DNA of 64,000 nucleotides from Paenibacillus prosopidis (GCF_003337375.1 NZ_QPJD01000005.1:124001-188000), one strand, 5' to 3'; numbered from the stretch's first letter, positions 42,076 through 52,244 are shown. Notes: a model not told the origin generated them from the letters alone. Made by a program: numbers and translations.

Positions 42076-43032
42076 CTACAGATCCCGCTCCAGCAAATAT
42101 CTCGCCGTGAATTGGTCGGTTATGAGGACGTTCGTATAGCCGCCGCGAAGCGCGCCATAAATGCCGTCCACTTTCTTGGCCCCGCCTGCGACGAGAATCG
42201 ATTGCTCCTTCCGCTTCAGCTCTTCGAGATTGATGCCGATCGTACGCTGGTTCAACTCCTCCGAACAAATGACTCCAGCGTTATCGATGTACCGGGAACA
42301 AATATCGCCAGCTGCCTTCGCACGAATAATATCCAAATCCGAATCAGTAAAATAGTTCGCTCTAATTAACACCGAATCATCGGTAGGCGCACCTACGGTT
42401 ACGATTGCGATATTGGATTGCTTACCCAGTTCCAAAATGTTGCGGATATGACGGTCCGACTCAATCGTCTGCTTAACGACCGGATGATCGACGAGTGCAG
42501 GCAAAGGAATGAAGTAGGGAACGGTATGAAATGCTTTGCCGAAAAGATGAACAATTTCATAGGCGTACGTATTCGTCTCCGAATGGCTGACCCCGCCGTT
42601 TAATTGAACCACCTTCACGTCACGCACATGCTTGTCATTTAATTGTAAGGCCATTTGATACAGGGTTGTCCCCCAAGTCGTGGCGATGATATCTCCGTTC
42701 TTCACGGTGTCGTATAAATAGTTCGCAGCAGCTTTACCTATATATTTTTTTACCGTATTGTCCTCAAATTGGGGTACCGAGACGATGACCGCTTTTTTTA
42801 GTCTGAACTTTGACTCAATCCGTTCTGCGAGAGCATGATTGTTCTCGTGAGGATGGACGATTTTGATCTGGACATAGCCTTCATCCTTCGCCTGCTGAAG
42901 AAACCTTGAAATGGTAGGCCGCGACACGCCAAGCTTTTGCGCAATTTCTTCTTGATTAAAATTCAATTCGTAATATAACCGTGCTGCATCTATCATTTTA
43001 CACAGCTTTTCGTCCGCTCTCTCATCAGCCAA
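42076..43032 (-). CDS. SorC/DeoR-type sugar-binding transcriptional regulator
   Basis: The 318-residue protein has an N-terminal helix-turn-helix (MIDAARLYYELNFNQEEIAQKLGVSRPTISRF) followed by a sugar-phosphate isomerase-like effector domain. GDIIATTWGTTLYQMA and VVQLNGGVSHSETNT are hallmarks of SorC-family proteins. A phosphorylated sugar or deoxyribose-5-phosphate is the usual effector. The start is a TTG. No sugar gene is adjacent, so the target is unclear; the flanking nuclease gene hints at nucleoside use but this is weak. Confidence 0.88.
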   Translation of the reverse strand: MADERADEKLCKMIDAARLYYELNFNQEEIAQKLGVSRPTISRFLQQAKDEGYVQIKIVHPHENNHALAERIESKFRLKKAVIVSVPQFEDNTVKKYIGKAAANYLYDTVKNGDIIATTWGTTLYQMALQLNDKHVRDVKVVQLNGGVSHSETNTYAYEIVHLFGKAFHTVPYFIPLPALVDHPVVKQTIESDRHIRNILELGKQSNIAIVTVGAPTDDSVLIRANYFTDSDLDIIRAKAAGDICSRYIDNAGVICSEELNQRTIGINLEELKRKEQSILVAGGAKKVDGIYGALRGGYTNVLITDQFTARYLLERDL

Positions 43033-43164
43033 CTACACTCAACTCTTTCTATATATGACTACGAAAAAATTGCTATCATTCGGTAAATCTCATTATCACC
43101 ACACACTATATCAAACGGTTATTAAAAAAACAACGCTTTCCGCATCGCAGCGATCGTACAAACA

Positions 43165-43209
43165 AAAGCATCCCCTTCCACTCGTTTCGATGTGGAAGGG
43201 GATCTTTTT
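43165..43209. terminator. Bidirectional terminator after the nuclease gene
   Basis: ATCCCCTTCCAC pairs perfectly with GTGGAAGGGGAT around a 10-nt loop. CTTTTTT follows on the plus strand and GCTTTTG on the minus strand. Confidence 0.85.
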
Positions 43210-43237
43210 TAAAAAATTCTATTTATTACTTTGAATT

Positions 43238-46200
43238 CTAATACTGGCTAGCAGCAAGATCCACTTGAACAAGCAGCGGATCATGATCGCTGACGCGCCC
43301 TTGTGATGCGTCAAAGTCGGCATTAATGTGAACGATGTCAAGGCTCGAGTATTTCGCCAGCTTCTTATCCACCAGTATATGATCCAAAGTCTGCGAATTC
43401 CCTTGATAAATGTAGGAATAGCGCTCCTTCTCCGGCAATGCATCCACTAAGTTCGTTAGCCTGTTGCCTTTCGTAAGCTCTAGTGTCTTCGAAAATTGGA
43501 AGTCATTCAAATCACCGAGCAAAATGACGTTTGCTTTCGCATTTTTTTCATAAATCGATTGTACAAAGCTGTTAACGACCTTAGCAATTTTATGCCTTTG
43601 CATCTCACTGCCTAAAATTTCCGGCAACGGCTGCACAGCTCCAAAAGGCGCTTCGTCGCCACCTTTGGAATTAAAGTGGTTAGCGATCACAATAACCTTC
43701 TCGCCTTGAAATTCAAATTCAGCCGCAAGCGGCTTTCGCGAATCCTCGAACGCTACGTTCGTCGGATCGATTCTTCCCGGATTGTGAGACAACCCTTCCG
43801 CCCCGTAACTAACAGCCGTCGTTGCGTCACCTTTCCCAAGTGTCTTTTCTACCAATGTTACGCGGTCATGGTTGTAAAGGTATCCGACTCGGATATTGCC
43901 GCCAAGTGCTCCGCCATCTTCGTTATTCATAGGCGCTATATCGGTGTAGCTATATGCGGGTCCGCCGTTTGCCGAGATGGCTGCAATTAGCGCCTCGAAG
44001 CTTGCACTCGCATCCGTAGTACCGTCATTCTTCGTACCGTTGTTATCCTGTACTTCGATAAGCGCGACGATATCAGGACTTTTCAAGTTCGTTACAATTG
44101 ATTTAGCAATGTTATTTTTGCGAGTGGTTTCCGCTCTGCTTGGATTGTTCCAGAAATTTTCAATATTGAACGAAGCGACAGTCAGCTTATCATCGCTAGC
44201 TTCTAGAGAAGTAACTTCTCTCGAGATCGTGCTAGCTGTTATTTCAGGCAAGCTCTCCGGAATGACTTTATAATTGCTAAAATCATAAGACATAACGCCA
44301 ATAATCGAATCGTTGAACTTATCGCCTGTTTTAACTTTTTGGGCCGGCTCTTTTGCAATGAGAATACGTTGCGGATTCAGGCCTTTCCCCGTCAATATAA
44401 TGCCGCCGGATGGTGTCATAACGGTTGAAGCAGGCTGTTCTCCCAGCACAACTGGCGTTTCGTAGTTGAATGGGCCTACGATGCGGGCATCATTCAACTG
44501 GACACGCATGCCTTCCAGGCTCTCATAAAAATCCAATGCATCCTTTTTAGGATCAAACTTTCTCATGCCGTCATTATCAATGGTGATAGTAGGCTGAATG
44601 CGGTCTGCGCCAATGATAACCGGCAAAGGCAAATCATTGCCGTTCGAAAGAACCGATATTGCTGAAACGGTGATTTGTGTCGTCGTCAAGTCCTTCGCAT
44701 CAGCATAGCCTTCTTCTTTTACCTCAAGTACTGTACCTGTCAGTGTAACCTTATCTCCTACATTCAAAGAGACAGATACTTTCGGCTCGATTAGAATAGC
44801 CTCTGATGTGGAATCAATCTCATCCGAGTCCACATCTGCCCCCTGAAGGAACCATTTGCCGTCGCTTCTTTTCATTGTAATAATGCCTTCTACCCCCGTT
44901 ACAATATGGCCGGCATATGGAGATAGATGTGTTGCAGCTTGGATATCATGTATTTTTAAATTATCGTACGTTTTTTGTAGGGTATACGAGAAAGTGAACA
45001 CTTCGCTTGTTACATCGCCTGCAACGACAATCGCTTTGATGATTGTATCCGTCTCAATCGTTATTGCTGTTTGATATTCATTTGCTTCAACTGCCGTTGG
45101 CTCGCTGCCATCTGTCGTATAATAAATCTTCCCTCCCTCTGCAGGAGTATTTAACGTTACAGCCGTTCCCGCTTGAACAAGTCCGCTCGGTGAAGGACTT
45201 GCTATGACAGAAACGACTTTCTTGATAACGTCGGAAGAAGAGCGAGGAACTAGCATGTAATTATTAAAAGCATACGTAACAACGCCATTTATGCGCTCGT
45301 ACTTTTCTCCTGACTCGAGATAAGGGGATTTAATAATAAAAGTGCCTTTATCGTCCGTAACCGTGAATTCATTGAACGCATTTGCTGCGCCCGCCGTCAC
45401 GTTTTCCACCGAAACGAATTCCGCTTCAACGCTCTCACCCATTCCGGTCGATTGGATAAGCTGGCTTACAGGAACTCCCGCATTATCTTCCGTAATTGTG
45501 ACGTTACTAGTTTCCACTAGAAGCTGCGCCAATCCGAAATACTGCTTCACCGTTCCTGAAGCTTTAATTTTATCTCCGGTTTCTGCCGTTAATCCAGGAC
45601 CTCGTACAACGATGCCCGCTGTTTCATCCTGAACGTACAAATTGACCTGTCCGCCCGTCACTTCTTTGTAAGTAACTGTTCCCTCGATAAGTGAGTTCGT
45701 ATTATCTGCCAAAATACGTGCTTCTGCTATAGATGTAACACCGCTTATCGTATAGCTATAAGTAACCGTCGAGCTGTCAGCCATGCCCTCTTTGGCGGCG
45801 TAAGTCTCAATCGTTGCGGCTTGATTAATCGTAATTGGAGTACTATACAGAACGTATTCATCAGAAGGACTAGCCGCATTTACTCTGTAGTAAATACTTG
45901 CTCCCGGAGTCGGAGACATCAATGTTACTTGATCGCCTTGCGCTACGATCCCCGAGCCCGGCTGTGCTTGTACGTTCTCTACCACACTACCGTAAGCCGA
46001 GTTGCGCGGTGACGGAGTACCCGTCGTAAAATCAACGCTGTTGTCATCCGTATCCTGATCTCTACTTGTTTCTGCAATATTCGACGGCTTTCGGATAGCC
46101 GCTGTAACATTGGTAAGCAGTGTGCCGGTAGGACCAGTACCCTCGAATTCATTAGCCGAGCCGTAACCAACCAAATCAATGGCGGCACCATCGCTACCCA

Positions 46201-46633
46201 CTAGCTTTACCTTGCCGCTTGCTCCCGCCATGCTTAGAGTTCCCGTGGCATCCGGACTTGGCAAGTTGGGAACAGTTGTATCGGTTCCGGAAGCCTGCTG
46301 GGTCAAATAATATTTACCTGGCCCTATCTTCCCTGATAAAGGCATAAGGTTGTTTCCAGAAGTCGGCCAAGCTCCCGTTGCCGAAGCATAAATCAACTTC
46401 ATCCCGTCTAAGGTAATCTCTTCATCCGTCGGATTATATAGCTCAATGAAATCTTGTTTAAAGGACGCCCCAGTACCATTACCTCCGCCGCCATACACTT
46501 GCGAAATGACGACATGCCCAGCCCCCGCTGCATTAATCGGCTGACCGAGGCTCCCCAAAGAACCACTAATTAAAATAAGCGCTGCCAACATCATGCAGGT
46601 ATGTCTCTGTATGCGTCTCATCAAATACTGCAT
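43238..46633 (-). CDS. Large secreted multidomain nuclease (ExeM/YhcR-like)
   Basis: The ~1131-residue protein has a signal peptide (ending LGQPINAAGA) and a lamin-tail domain (HVVISQVYGGGGNGTGASF, residues ~40-180). Chitobiase-like beta-sandwich units follow (PGASIYYRVN, EGGKIYYTTDGSEPT), each next to an OB-like domain (EGTVTYKE, VEGIITMK). The C-terminal endonuclease/exonuclease/phosphatase domain has all key motifs: SFNIENFW, ALIEVQDNNG, IANHFNSKGGD, LLGDLNDFQ and SDHDPLLV. It would degrade extracellular DNA or RNA for nutrients or biofilm turnover. The ATG at 46633 is behind GAGAGGAG. No sortase motif or S-layer domain is visible, so it is probably released. Confidence 0.88.
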   Translation of the reverse strand: MQYLMRRIQRHTCMMLAALILISGSLGSLGQPINAAGAGHVVISQVYGGGGNGTGASFKQDFIELYNPTDEEITLDGMKLIYASATGAWPTSGNNLMPLSGKIGPGKYYLTQQASGTDTTVPNLPSPDATGTLSMAGASGKVKLVGSDGAAIDLVGYGSANEFEGTGPTGTLLTNVTAAIRKPSNIAETSRDQDTDDNSVDFTTGTPSPRNSAYGSVVENVQAQPGSGIVAQGDQVTLMSPTPGASIYYRVNAASPSDEYVLYSTPITINQAATIETYAAKEGMADSSTVTYSYTISGVTSIAEARILADNTNSLIEGTVTYKEVTGGQVNLYVQDETAGIVVRGPGLTAETGDKIKASGTVKQYFGLAQLLVETSNVTITEDNAGVPVSQLIQSTGMGESVEAEFVSVENVTAGAANAFNEFTVTDDKGTFIIKSPYLESGEKYERINGVVTYAFNNYMLVPRSSSDVIKKVVSVIASPSPSGLVQAGTAVTLNTPAEGGKIYYTTDGSEPTAVEANEYQTAITIETDTIIKAIVVAGDVTSEVFTFSYTLQKTYDNLKIHDIQAATHLSPYAGHIVTGVEGIITMKRSDGKWFLQGADVDSDEIDSTSEAILIEPKVSVSLNVGDKVTLTGTVLEVKEEGYADAKDLTTTQITVSAISVLSNGNDLPLPVIIGADRIQPTITIDNDGMRKFDPKKDALDFYESLEGMRVQLNDARIVGPFNYETPVVLGEQPASTVMTPSGGIILTGKGLNPQRILIAKEPAQKVKTGDKFNDSIIGVMSYDFSNYKVIPESLPEITASTISREVTSLEASDDKLTVASFNIENFWNNPSRAETTRKNNIAKSIVTNLKSPDIVALIEVQDNNGTKNDGTTDASASFEALIAAISANGGPAYSYTDIAPMNNEDGGALGGNIRVGYLYNHDRVTLVEKTLGKGDATTAVSYGAEGLSHNPGRIDPTNVAFEDSRKPLAAEFEFQGEKVIVIANHFNSKGGDEAPFGAVQPLPEILGSEMQRHKIAKVVNSFVQSIYEKNAKANVILLGDLNDFQFSKTLELTKGNRLTNLVDALPEKERYSYIYQGNSQTLDHILVDKKLAKYSSLDIVHINADFDASQGRVSDHDPLLVQVDLAASQY

Positions 46634-46977
46634 TTTATTTTCTCTCCTCTCGCAATCCGGAAATAGTAAAAAATAGAAACCCATGCCTTTAATAGAGTAG
46701 TGAAATAATGTCATCAGAGCATCAAAAAGAAATTAAGTTCTAGTAAACATGAACATTTGTTCACGCATGCAACGAAAATCCCCTTACTACAAACCATGCA
46801 CGCCATCCGGTAAGAAGACTGTTTGCATTATCTCAGTAAGGGGATTCTTCAGCTTTGGGCCCAAGCCGTTTGAGCCATTTATTTAATGTCATGTAAACTA
46901 ACATAAAACTTATTGATTAGTAGATATCACTCACCGAATAATATCTACGTCACATATTCCATGAATTTCAGTGCAAT
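46634..46977. other. Intergenic region upstream of the nuclease gene, no gene seen
   Basis: It carries a long-range inverted repeat and AT-rich sequence that should contain the nuclease promoter. I could not pick a convincing -35/-10 pair. Confidence 0.5.
46777..46845 (-). terminator. Long inverted repeat after the YheH-like exporter gene
   Basis: AATCCCCTTACT at 46778 pairs with AGTAAGGGGATT ending at 46845, leaving about 45 nt between arms. On the minus strand the stem is followed by TTCGTTG, a weak T-tract. It is probably a terminator with a structured loop. Confidence 0.5.
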
Positions 46978-48750
46978 TTACGCGTGTTTCATCTCTTCTA
47001 CTGTTACCGCAGGAGCCTTCTCGCCTTTTTGCAGCTGATACATTTTATAGTATCTGCCTTCAATCGCCATCAGCGTATCATGCGTACCGCGCTCGACTAT
47101 TTCGCCGCGATGGAGGACGAGAATGAGATCCGCTTCACGAATCGTAGACAACCTATGCGCAATGACCAGCGTCGTACGGCCTTCGCTGACGACTCGCAGC
47201 GCTTGTTGTATGAGTCCTTCCGTTTCGCTGTCAATGCTCGCTGTCGCCTCATCCAGTATAAGAATCGATGGATCAAACGCCAGCGCCCTGGCAAATGAAA
47301 TGAGCTGCCGTTGGCCTGAAGACAACGTGCTTCCCCGCTCCACTACCTGCTCGTCATAACCGCCCGGCAGCTGCTCGATGAACGGCGCCGCGCCGACGTC
47401 CTTCAGCACGCTTTTTACGCGATCGATCGAGATGTCCTTATTATAGAGGCTTACATTGAATTTAATATCTCCGGCAAATAAATACGGATCCTGCAATACA
47501 ATGCCCATATGCTTGCGCAGCGCCTGTTTGGACAGCCCGGAGATATCCTGACCGTCAATCGAGATCGTACCTTTGTCCGGTTCATAGAAGCCAAGCAGAA
47601 GATTCATGATCGAGCTCTTCCCTGAACCTGTGTGGCCGACTAACGCGACCGTCTCTCCTCGGCGGGCCTCGAACGAAATACCCTTCAGCACATTTTCTCC
47701 TGTTTTATATGCAAACGTGACGTTATCAAATTTCACTATACCTTCCGGACGCTTTACCTGATCGGCCTGCTCGACCTCCATGCCCTCCAAATCCAAAATC
47801 GCAAACACCTTCTCAGCGGAAACAAACGCTCTCTGCGCATTCGTCAGCTGATCGAAAATGCCGATAATCGGCTGGAAGATACGACCCAAATAATCGATAA
47901 AAGCGAAAAACACACCGAACAAAATAACGCCCTCCAGCGAAGCCCGGCCAAAATACCATATAACAAGAGCTGTCACCAGGCTGCCGATCGTCCCGACGAT
48001 ATTACGGGAGGATAAAGAGAACACTCTAAATTGTTTAATTTGATTCACATAACGGTCCTCATTCAACACCTCAAACTCGTCAACCGTCAGCTTCTCCCGG
48101 CGGAAAGCCTGAATAATCGGCATGACGGCAATCGATTCATTTATCATCGCGTTCATATCGCTTAGACGGGCGCGCATAACCGTGATATACCCCTTGGAGT
48201 ATTTTAAATGAATAACCATAATCAGTGCGAAAATCGGAGGAAGAAGCAAGCAGAACAAAGCCAGCCGCACATCCAAAATAAACAACGCCGTAAAAATACC
48301 GACAAGCTGTACAAAGCTCACGACGAAGGTTGCCATAAAGCTCATAAACAAATCCCGGACAGCCTCCGTATCGTTAGCTATTCTCGATACGATTTGCCCA
48401 ATCGGGGTATTGTCAAAATAACGCAGCGGAATCCGCTGAATATGCCGCATCAAGTCCATCCGCATGTTTTTAATGATCTGCAGAGCGGTAGACTGCAGCA
48501 AGTAGGATTGCGTAAAATTCCCTATACTCGCAACAAGCAGCAGCCCCATATAAAGGGCTATCAACCAAAGCACAGGCACCAGTTCCCCTGTGTCGGCAGC
48601 CAAATGCTTATCTATAATCGTTTTGATAATAAAAGGTCCGCCCAGCTCAGCGCCTACCGCACAGCAAAGAATAAGCAGCGCGCCGATAATTCTAAACTTA
48701 TAGACGAGAGCATATGCGAATAGTCTTCCCGCCGTCGATTGCTTTGGCAT
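46978..48750 (-). CDS. ABC multidrug exporter half-transporter, YheH/BmrD-like
   Basis: The 590-residue protein has six membrane helices (FIIKTIIDKHLA in the first extracellular loop region), Walker A GHTGSGKSS, signature LSSGQRQL and Walker B LILDEATASID with the catalytic Glu intact. It begins 12 nt after its YheI-like partner. By analogy with Bacillus BmrC/BmrD the pair exports drugs or other hydrophobic compounds. Confidence 0.9.
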   Translation of the reverse strand: MPKQSTAGRLFAYALVYKFRIIGALLILCCAVGAELGGPFIIKTIIDKHLAADTGELVPVLWLIALYMGLLLVASIGNFTQSYLLQSTALQIIKNMRMDLMRHIQRIPLRYFDNTPIGQIVSRIANDTEAVRDLFMSFMATFVVSFVQLVGIFTALFILDVRLALFCLLLPPIFALIMVIHLKYSKGYITVMRARLSDMNAMINESIAVMPIIQAFRREKLTVDEFEVLNEDRYVNQIKQFRVFSLSSRNIVGTIGSLVTALVIWYFGRASLEGVILFGVFFAFIDYLGRIFQPIIGIFDQLTNAQRAFVSAEKVFAILDLEGMEVEQADQVKRPEGIVKFDNVTFAYKTGENVLKGISFEARRGETVALVGHTGSGKSSIMNLLLGFYEPDKGTISIDGQDISGLSKQALRKHMGIVLQDPYLFAGDIKFNVSLYNKDISIDRVKSVLKDVGAAPFIEQLPGGYDEQVVERGSTLSSGQRQLISFARALAFDPSILILDEATASIDSETEGLIQQALRVVSEGRTTLVIAHRLSTIREADLILVLHRGEIVERGTHDTLMAIEGRYYKMYQLQKGEKAPAVTVEEMKHA

Positions 48751-48762
48751 TTTAGAGCCTCC

Positions 48763-50505
48763 TCATTCTTCCAAACTCGCTTCCATCTGCTGCCGCTCCC
48801 ATTGTTCCTTGTACCAGCCGCCGAACAGCATCAGCTCGTCATGCGTGCCTTCTTCTATAATTCGTCCATCGTTCAATACGATAATCCAGTCCGCATGGCT
48901 GACCGCGGAGAGACGGTGCGTCGATATCAGAGTCGTCTTACCCGCACGCTCGAGCCGGATGTGATGAAGAATGCGGCTTTCGGTTCGTGCATCGACAGCT
49001 GATAAGGAATCGTCAAGCAGCAGAATTTCCGAATCTATAAGAAGCGCCCTTGCAATGGCCAGACGCTGCTTCTGCCCGCCCGAGAGCATGACGCCGTTTT
49101 CCCCCACAATCGTCTCCAGCCCTTCTGGCATTTGCGCAATATCCTCGGTAAAAGAAGCCATTTGTATCGCTCTTGCGATTTCCTCCGGCGATGCATCCGG
49201 CTTACCAAGCGCGATATTATCCCGTATTGATTTGGATAAAAGCAAATGCTCCTGCGGCACGTAGGCAATCCAACGCTTCATCTGATCTACAGCAATTCGT
49301 TCGACTGGAACGCCGGCTATCATCAGCTTCTCCCGGTCAACCGGATATTGGCGAAGCAGCTGCTTGAGCAGCGTACTCTTACCGCTTCCCGTTTTCCCTA
49401 CAATGCCAAGCGTTTGCCCCCGCTCCAAACGGAAGGAAACATGATCAAGACTAGGATGACTGGCCGTCGGATAAGTAAACGTTAATTGTTTCATTTCAAT
49501 AGATGTTGGAACTTCAATGGCTATCGGCTTATCGGCATCCTGCAAATCCGGCTTTTGCGTCAATGCCGTATCCAGACGGTCGGCCGAGGCGCTTCCGCGC
49601 TGCAGCACATTAATAAACTCGCCGAAAGAAATCATTGGCCATATCAGCATGCCCAAATAAATGTTGAAAGAGATAAGCTGACCTAACGAAATTTCATCTT
49701 GAAAAACAAGATAAGAGCCATACCCAATGCCAATGGAGTAGCTTACTCCGACGATCGAGGAAATAAGCGGCTGAAAAAGTGCGTTCAGTATCGATACCCG
49801 CTTGTTCTTGTCCATAACCTCCGAGGTCACCTTATCGAACGCTTCTAAATCATTGTTCTCCTGCACATAGGAACGTATGACTCGGATACCCGATATAGAC
49901 TCAAGCGCGTGGTCGTTCATTTTTCCGAAGGACGCTTGGGCATCGAGGAAACGGGTTCTTACTTTTTTGCCCAGCTTGTTTATCACTACTGCAAGAAGAG
50001 GCAGCGGAATTAACGCCGCTATCATTAATTTATAGCTGACCAGCGAGATCATCATCACGACGACAACCGAAGCTCCAACGAGCGTATTAACGAGCGTCAT
50101 GACGCCGTAACCAGCGGTTTGTCCAATCGCTAATATATCATTGGTAGCTAATGCCATCAGCTGTCCCGTACTGTTGCGCTGGAAGAAAGCCGGCTTCATC
50201 TTCGTCAAATGAGCTAGCAGCCTTCCTCTTAGCAGCTTCTCTATAAGTGCGGAATTACCGAACAACGTTGTTATCCATATATAAACCAGCACGTATAGAA
50301 GTAAGGAAAGCCCGATAAGAAGCAGTACCGTCTGCGTTAATCCGGAGGCCGTCAGCTGCCCGTCCTTAATATTGTCGACCGTTTTACCGATTAAATTCGG
50401 CGGTATCGTCGACAGCAGGCTGACAAGCGACATTAACCCGACGGCAATCGCATAGCTGCCCCATCTATCTTTGAAAAACCATCTCAAGCGTGTTACAAAA
50501 GACAT
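48763..50505 (-). CDS. ABC multidrug exporter half-transporter, YheI/BmrC-like
   Basis: The ~580-residue protein starts MSFVTRLRWFFKDRWGSYA and has six membrane helices, Walker A GKTGSGKST, signature LSGGQKQRLA and Walker B LLLDDSLSAVD. Asp replaces the catalytic Glu, as in BmrC. The ATG at 50505 is behind GAGGGAG. In Bacillus the homologous pair is controlled by drug-induced attenuation through a small leader ORF; I did not find such a leader here. Confidence 0.9.
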   Translation of the reverse strand: MSFVTRLRWFFKDRWGSYAIAVGLMSLVSLLSTIPPNLIGKTVDNIKDGQLTASGLTQTVLLLIGLSLLLYVLVYIWITTLFGNSALIEKLLRGRLLAHLTKMKPAFFQRNSTGQLMALATNDILAIGQTAGYGVMTLVNTLVGASVVVVMMISLVSYKLMIAALIPLPLLAVVINKLGKKVRTRFLDAQASFGKMNDHALESISGIRVIRSYVQENNDLEAFDKVTSEVMDKNKRVSILNALFQPLISSIVGVSYSIGIGYGSYLVFQDEISLGQLISFNIYLGMLIWPMISFGEFINVLQRGSASADRLDTALTQKPDLQDADKPIAIEVPTSIEMKQLTFTYPTASHPSLDHVSFRLERGQTLGIVGKTGSGKSTLLKQLLRQYPVDREKLMIAGVPVERIAVDQMKRWIAYVPQEHLLLSKSIRDNIALGKPDASPEEIARAIQMASFTEDIAQMPEGLETIVGENGVMLSGGQKQRLAIARALLIDSEILLLDDSLSAVDARTESRILHHIRLERAGKTTLISTHRLSAVSHADWIIVLNDGRIIEEGTHDELMLFGGWYKEQWERQQMEASLEE

Positions 50506-50619
50506 GATATTCTCCCTCTCTCCCTTATTTCGGTACACACAAATATGATTTTACAGTTTCTTCCGTTCCAAGTCTACGACAGTCTTTGGGCTATTTATTT
50601 ATAACCTTAAAAATAACTA

Positions 50620-50649
50620 TTTACAAGTTATAACAACTTGCAGTAAGAT
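50620..50649 (+). promoter_or_regulatory. Promoter with palindromic operator for the MBL gene
   Basis: TTTACA (50620-50625) and TAAGAT (50644-50649) are 18 bp apart. The inverted repeat CAAGTT-N5-AACTTG (50624-50640) fills the spacer. A further TATAACC (50655-50661) and GGTTATA (50681-50687) pair lies downstream. The layout suggests strict repression, perhaps by the CGNR protein encoded next. Confidence 0.5.
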
Positions 50650-50712
50650 GAAAATATAACCATTAATAAATGTTTATACAGGTTATAAAATAACTGAGAG
50701 GGATGAGTTGCA

Positions 50713-51450
50713 ATGAACATTCAGAAGCTCCCATGGGCAGGTATTCGTTTGATATCCGGAACAACTGCAATAGTTATCGATCCGTTGTTTAATTTCCCAT
50801 CCAAATTTGGCCAGCCTCACGATTCGCTCTATCCGTTGGATGAATTCGGGGCAGTGGATGCAGTCCTAATTACGCATCAACACGGCGATCACTTTGACCC
50901 TGAAGCTATCGCGACTTATTATGGAGAAGATATTCCTGTATACGTTCCTGCGGAAGCTCTTCATCTCACCAGCTCTGGCAAATTGAAAGACATTCGTGGG
51001 GTTTTCCCTGAAGATTCGTTCCAGGTAGGGGCGTTTACCGTCACAGCTGCCCAATCCGTCGATGGGGTAGGAGATCCTCAAGTGGCCTGGATTGTAGAGG
51101 ATGGGGAGAAAAAAGTTATTCATTGCGGAGACACCTTATGGCACGGTTACTGGTGGAAATTTGCCAAGACATTCGGTCCTTTCGACGCGGCGTGCTTGCC
51201 GGTAAACGGAGCTGTCATCGAACTTCCAGGGCTCACCCCGAGCGGGCAACCGATTTGTCTGACACCCGAACAAGCGGTATCGGCCGCAAATATTTTGGGG
51301 GCGAACACACTTATTCCTATTCATTACGGAACTATCCATCACCCCCCCGTCTACCAGCAGGCGCCAAACCTTCTCGATCGCTTAAGAACTGCCGCCAAAA
51401 ATACAATGAAATTGGCAATATTAGATGTAAAGGATACGATTACACTATGA
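50713..51450 (+). CDS. MBL-fold metallo-hydrolase
   Basis: The 245-residue protein has the metal-binding motif THQHGDHFD and downstream ligands in HCGDTLW and PIHYGTIHHP, consistent with a two-metal beta-lactamase-like fold of the UlaG/L-ascorbate lactonase-like group. No signal peptide, so it is cytosolic. The ATG follows GAGAGGGATGAG. It is followed 41 nt later by a CGNR zinc-finger gene, probably in the same transcript. The substrate is unknown. Confidence 0.88.
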   Translation: MNIQKLPWAGIRLISGTTAIVIDPLFNFPSKFGQPHDSLYPLDEFGAVDAVLITHQHGDHFDPEAIATYYGEDIPVYVPAEALHLTSSGKLKDIRGVFPEDSFQVGAFTVTAAQSVDGVGDPQVAWIVEDGEKKVIHCGDTLWHGYWWKFAKTFGPFDAACLPVNGAVIELPGLTPSGQPICLTPEQAVSAANILGANTLIPIHYGTIHHPPVYQQAPNLLDRLRTAAKNTMKLAILDVKDTITL

Positions 51451-51491
51451 TTTAATCCTTTTATCCCAACCAGAATTACAGGAGATGGTTA

Positions 51492-52103
51492 ATGATGGAT
51501 CACTCTCTCTTTTTACTAGGGGGAAGCATATGGCTGAACTTGGTCAATACCCGCTTCATTCACAATAAACAGCTTCAAGATGTTCTAATGGATCAAACAA
51601 ACGCTCTCCATTGGTTAGAAACCAATCACCTGCTTCGGTTGCCTGACTCTCCGCCAGGTTCGGATTCGCTCAGCCAAATCTGCGCCGAACTCACATCCCT
51701 CCGAAGAATTTGCATGGAGGCGTTATCCAGTTTGGAACATCAAGCCAAGCTTTCAGAAGACGTATTTATCTCTCTTAAAGAACGAGCCGAACAATTATCC
51801 ATAGTTACTGTTGTTACCAGTATAGAAGGGCAACCTTCCCTGAACTATGAAGGGAAAACCACTGTCGATCAAGTGCTATATCGAGTAATACGCTCTATCT
51901 TCGATACATTAGACACCTATCCTACAGACCGAATTCGGAAGTGCGAACATGAAGAATGCATCCTACATTTCTTAGATACATCGAAGAGTGGCAAGAGACG
52001 ATGGTGCAGCATGGAAATTTGCGGCAACCGCCACAAAGCGGCTGAATTTTATGCAAAGAAAAGAATGCGGAACCTTGCACCCATGCCTACGGATAAAGCT
52101 TGA
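51492..52103 (+). CDS. ABATE/CGNR zinc-finger family protein
   Basis: The 203-residue protein has an ABATE-like N-terminal domain (GGSIWLNLVNTR). The C-terminal CGNR zinc finger is visible as KCEHEECILHFLDTSKSGKRRWCSMEICGNRHKA, with four Cys (C-x4-C and C-x4-C) before GNR. Members are stress-linked DNA-binding regulators. Its position after the MBL gene suggests it regulates that promoter and itself. Confidence 0.88.
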   Translation: MMDHSLFLLGGSIWLNLVNTRFIHNKQLQDVLMDQTNALHWLETNHLLRLPDSPPGSDSLSQICAELTSLRRICMEALSSLEHQAKLSEDVFISLKERAEQLSIVTVVTSIEGQPSLNYEGKTTVDQVLYRVIRSIFDTLDTYPTDRIRKCEHEECILHFLDTSKSGKRRWCSMEICGNRHKAAEFYAKKRMRNLAPMPTDKA

Positions 52104-52244
52104 TTTTAAATCGGTTTTATCAATAAGCGTATTATCTAATTTAAACTTATGTTTTGTTCTTAATAACGAATATGGTATCATTTACTTACTTGAATCCGTA
52201 CTGGGAAGCACTGCGATCAATAGATCACATCCGGGGTGAAATGT

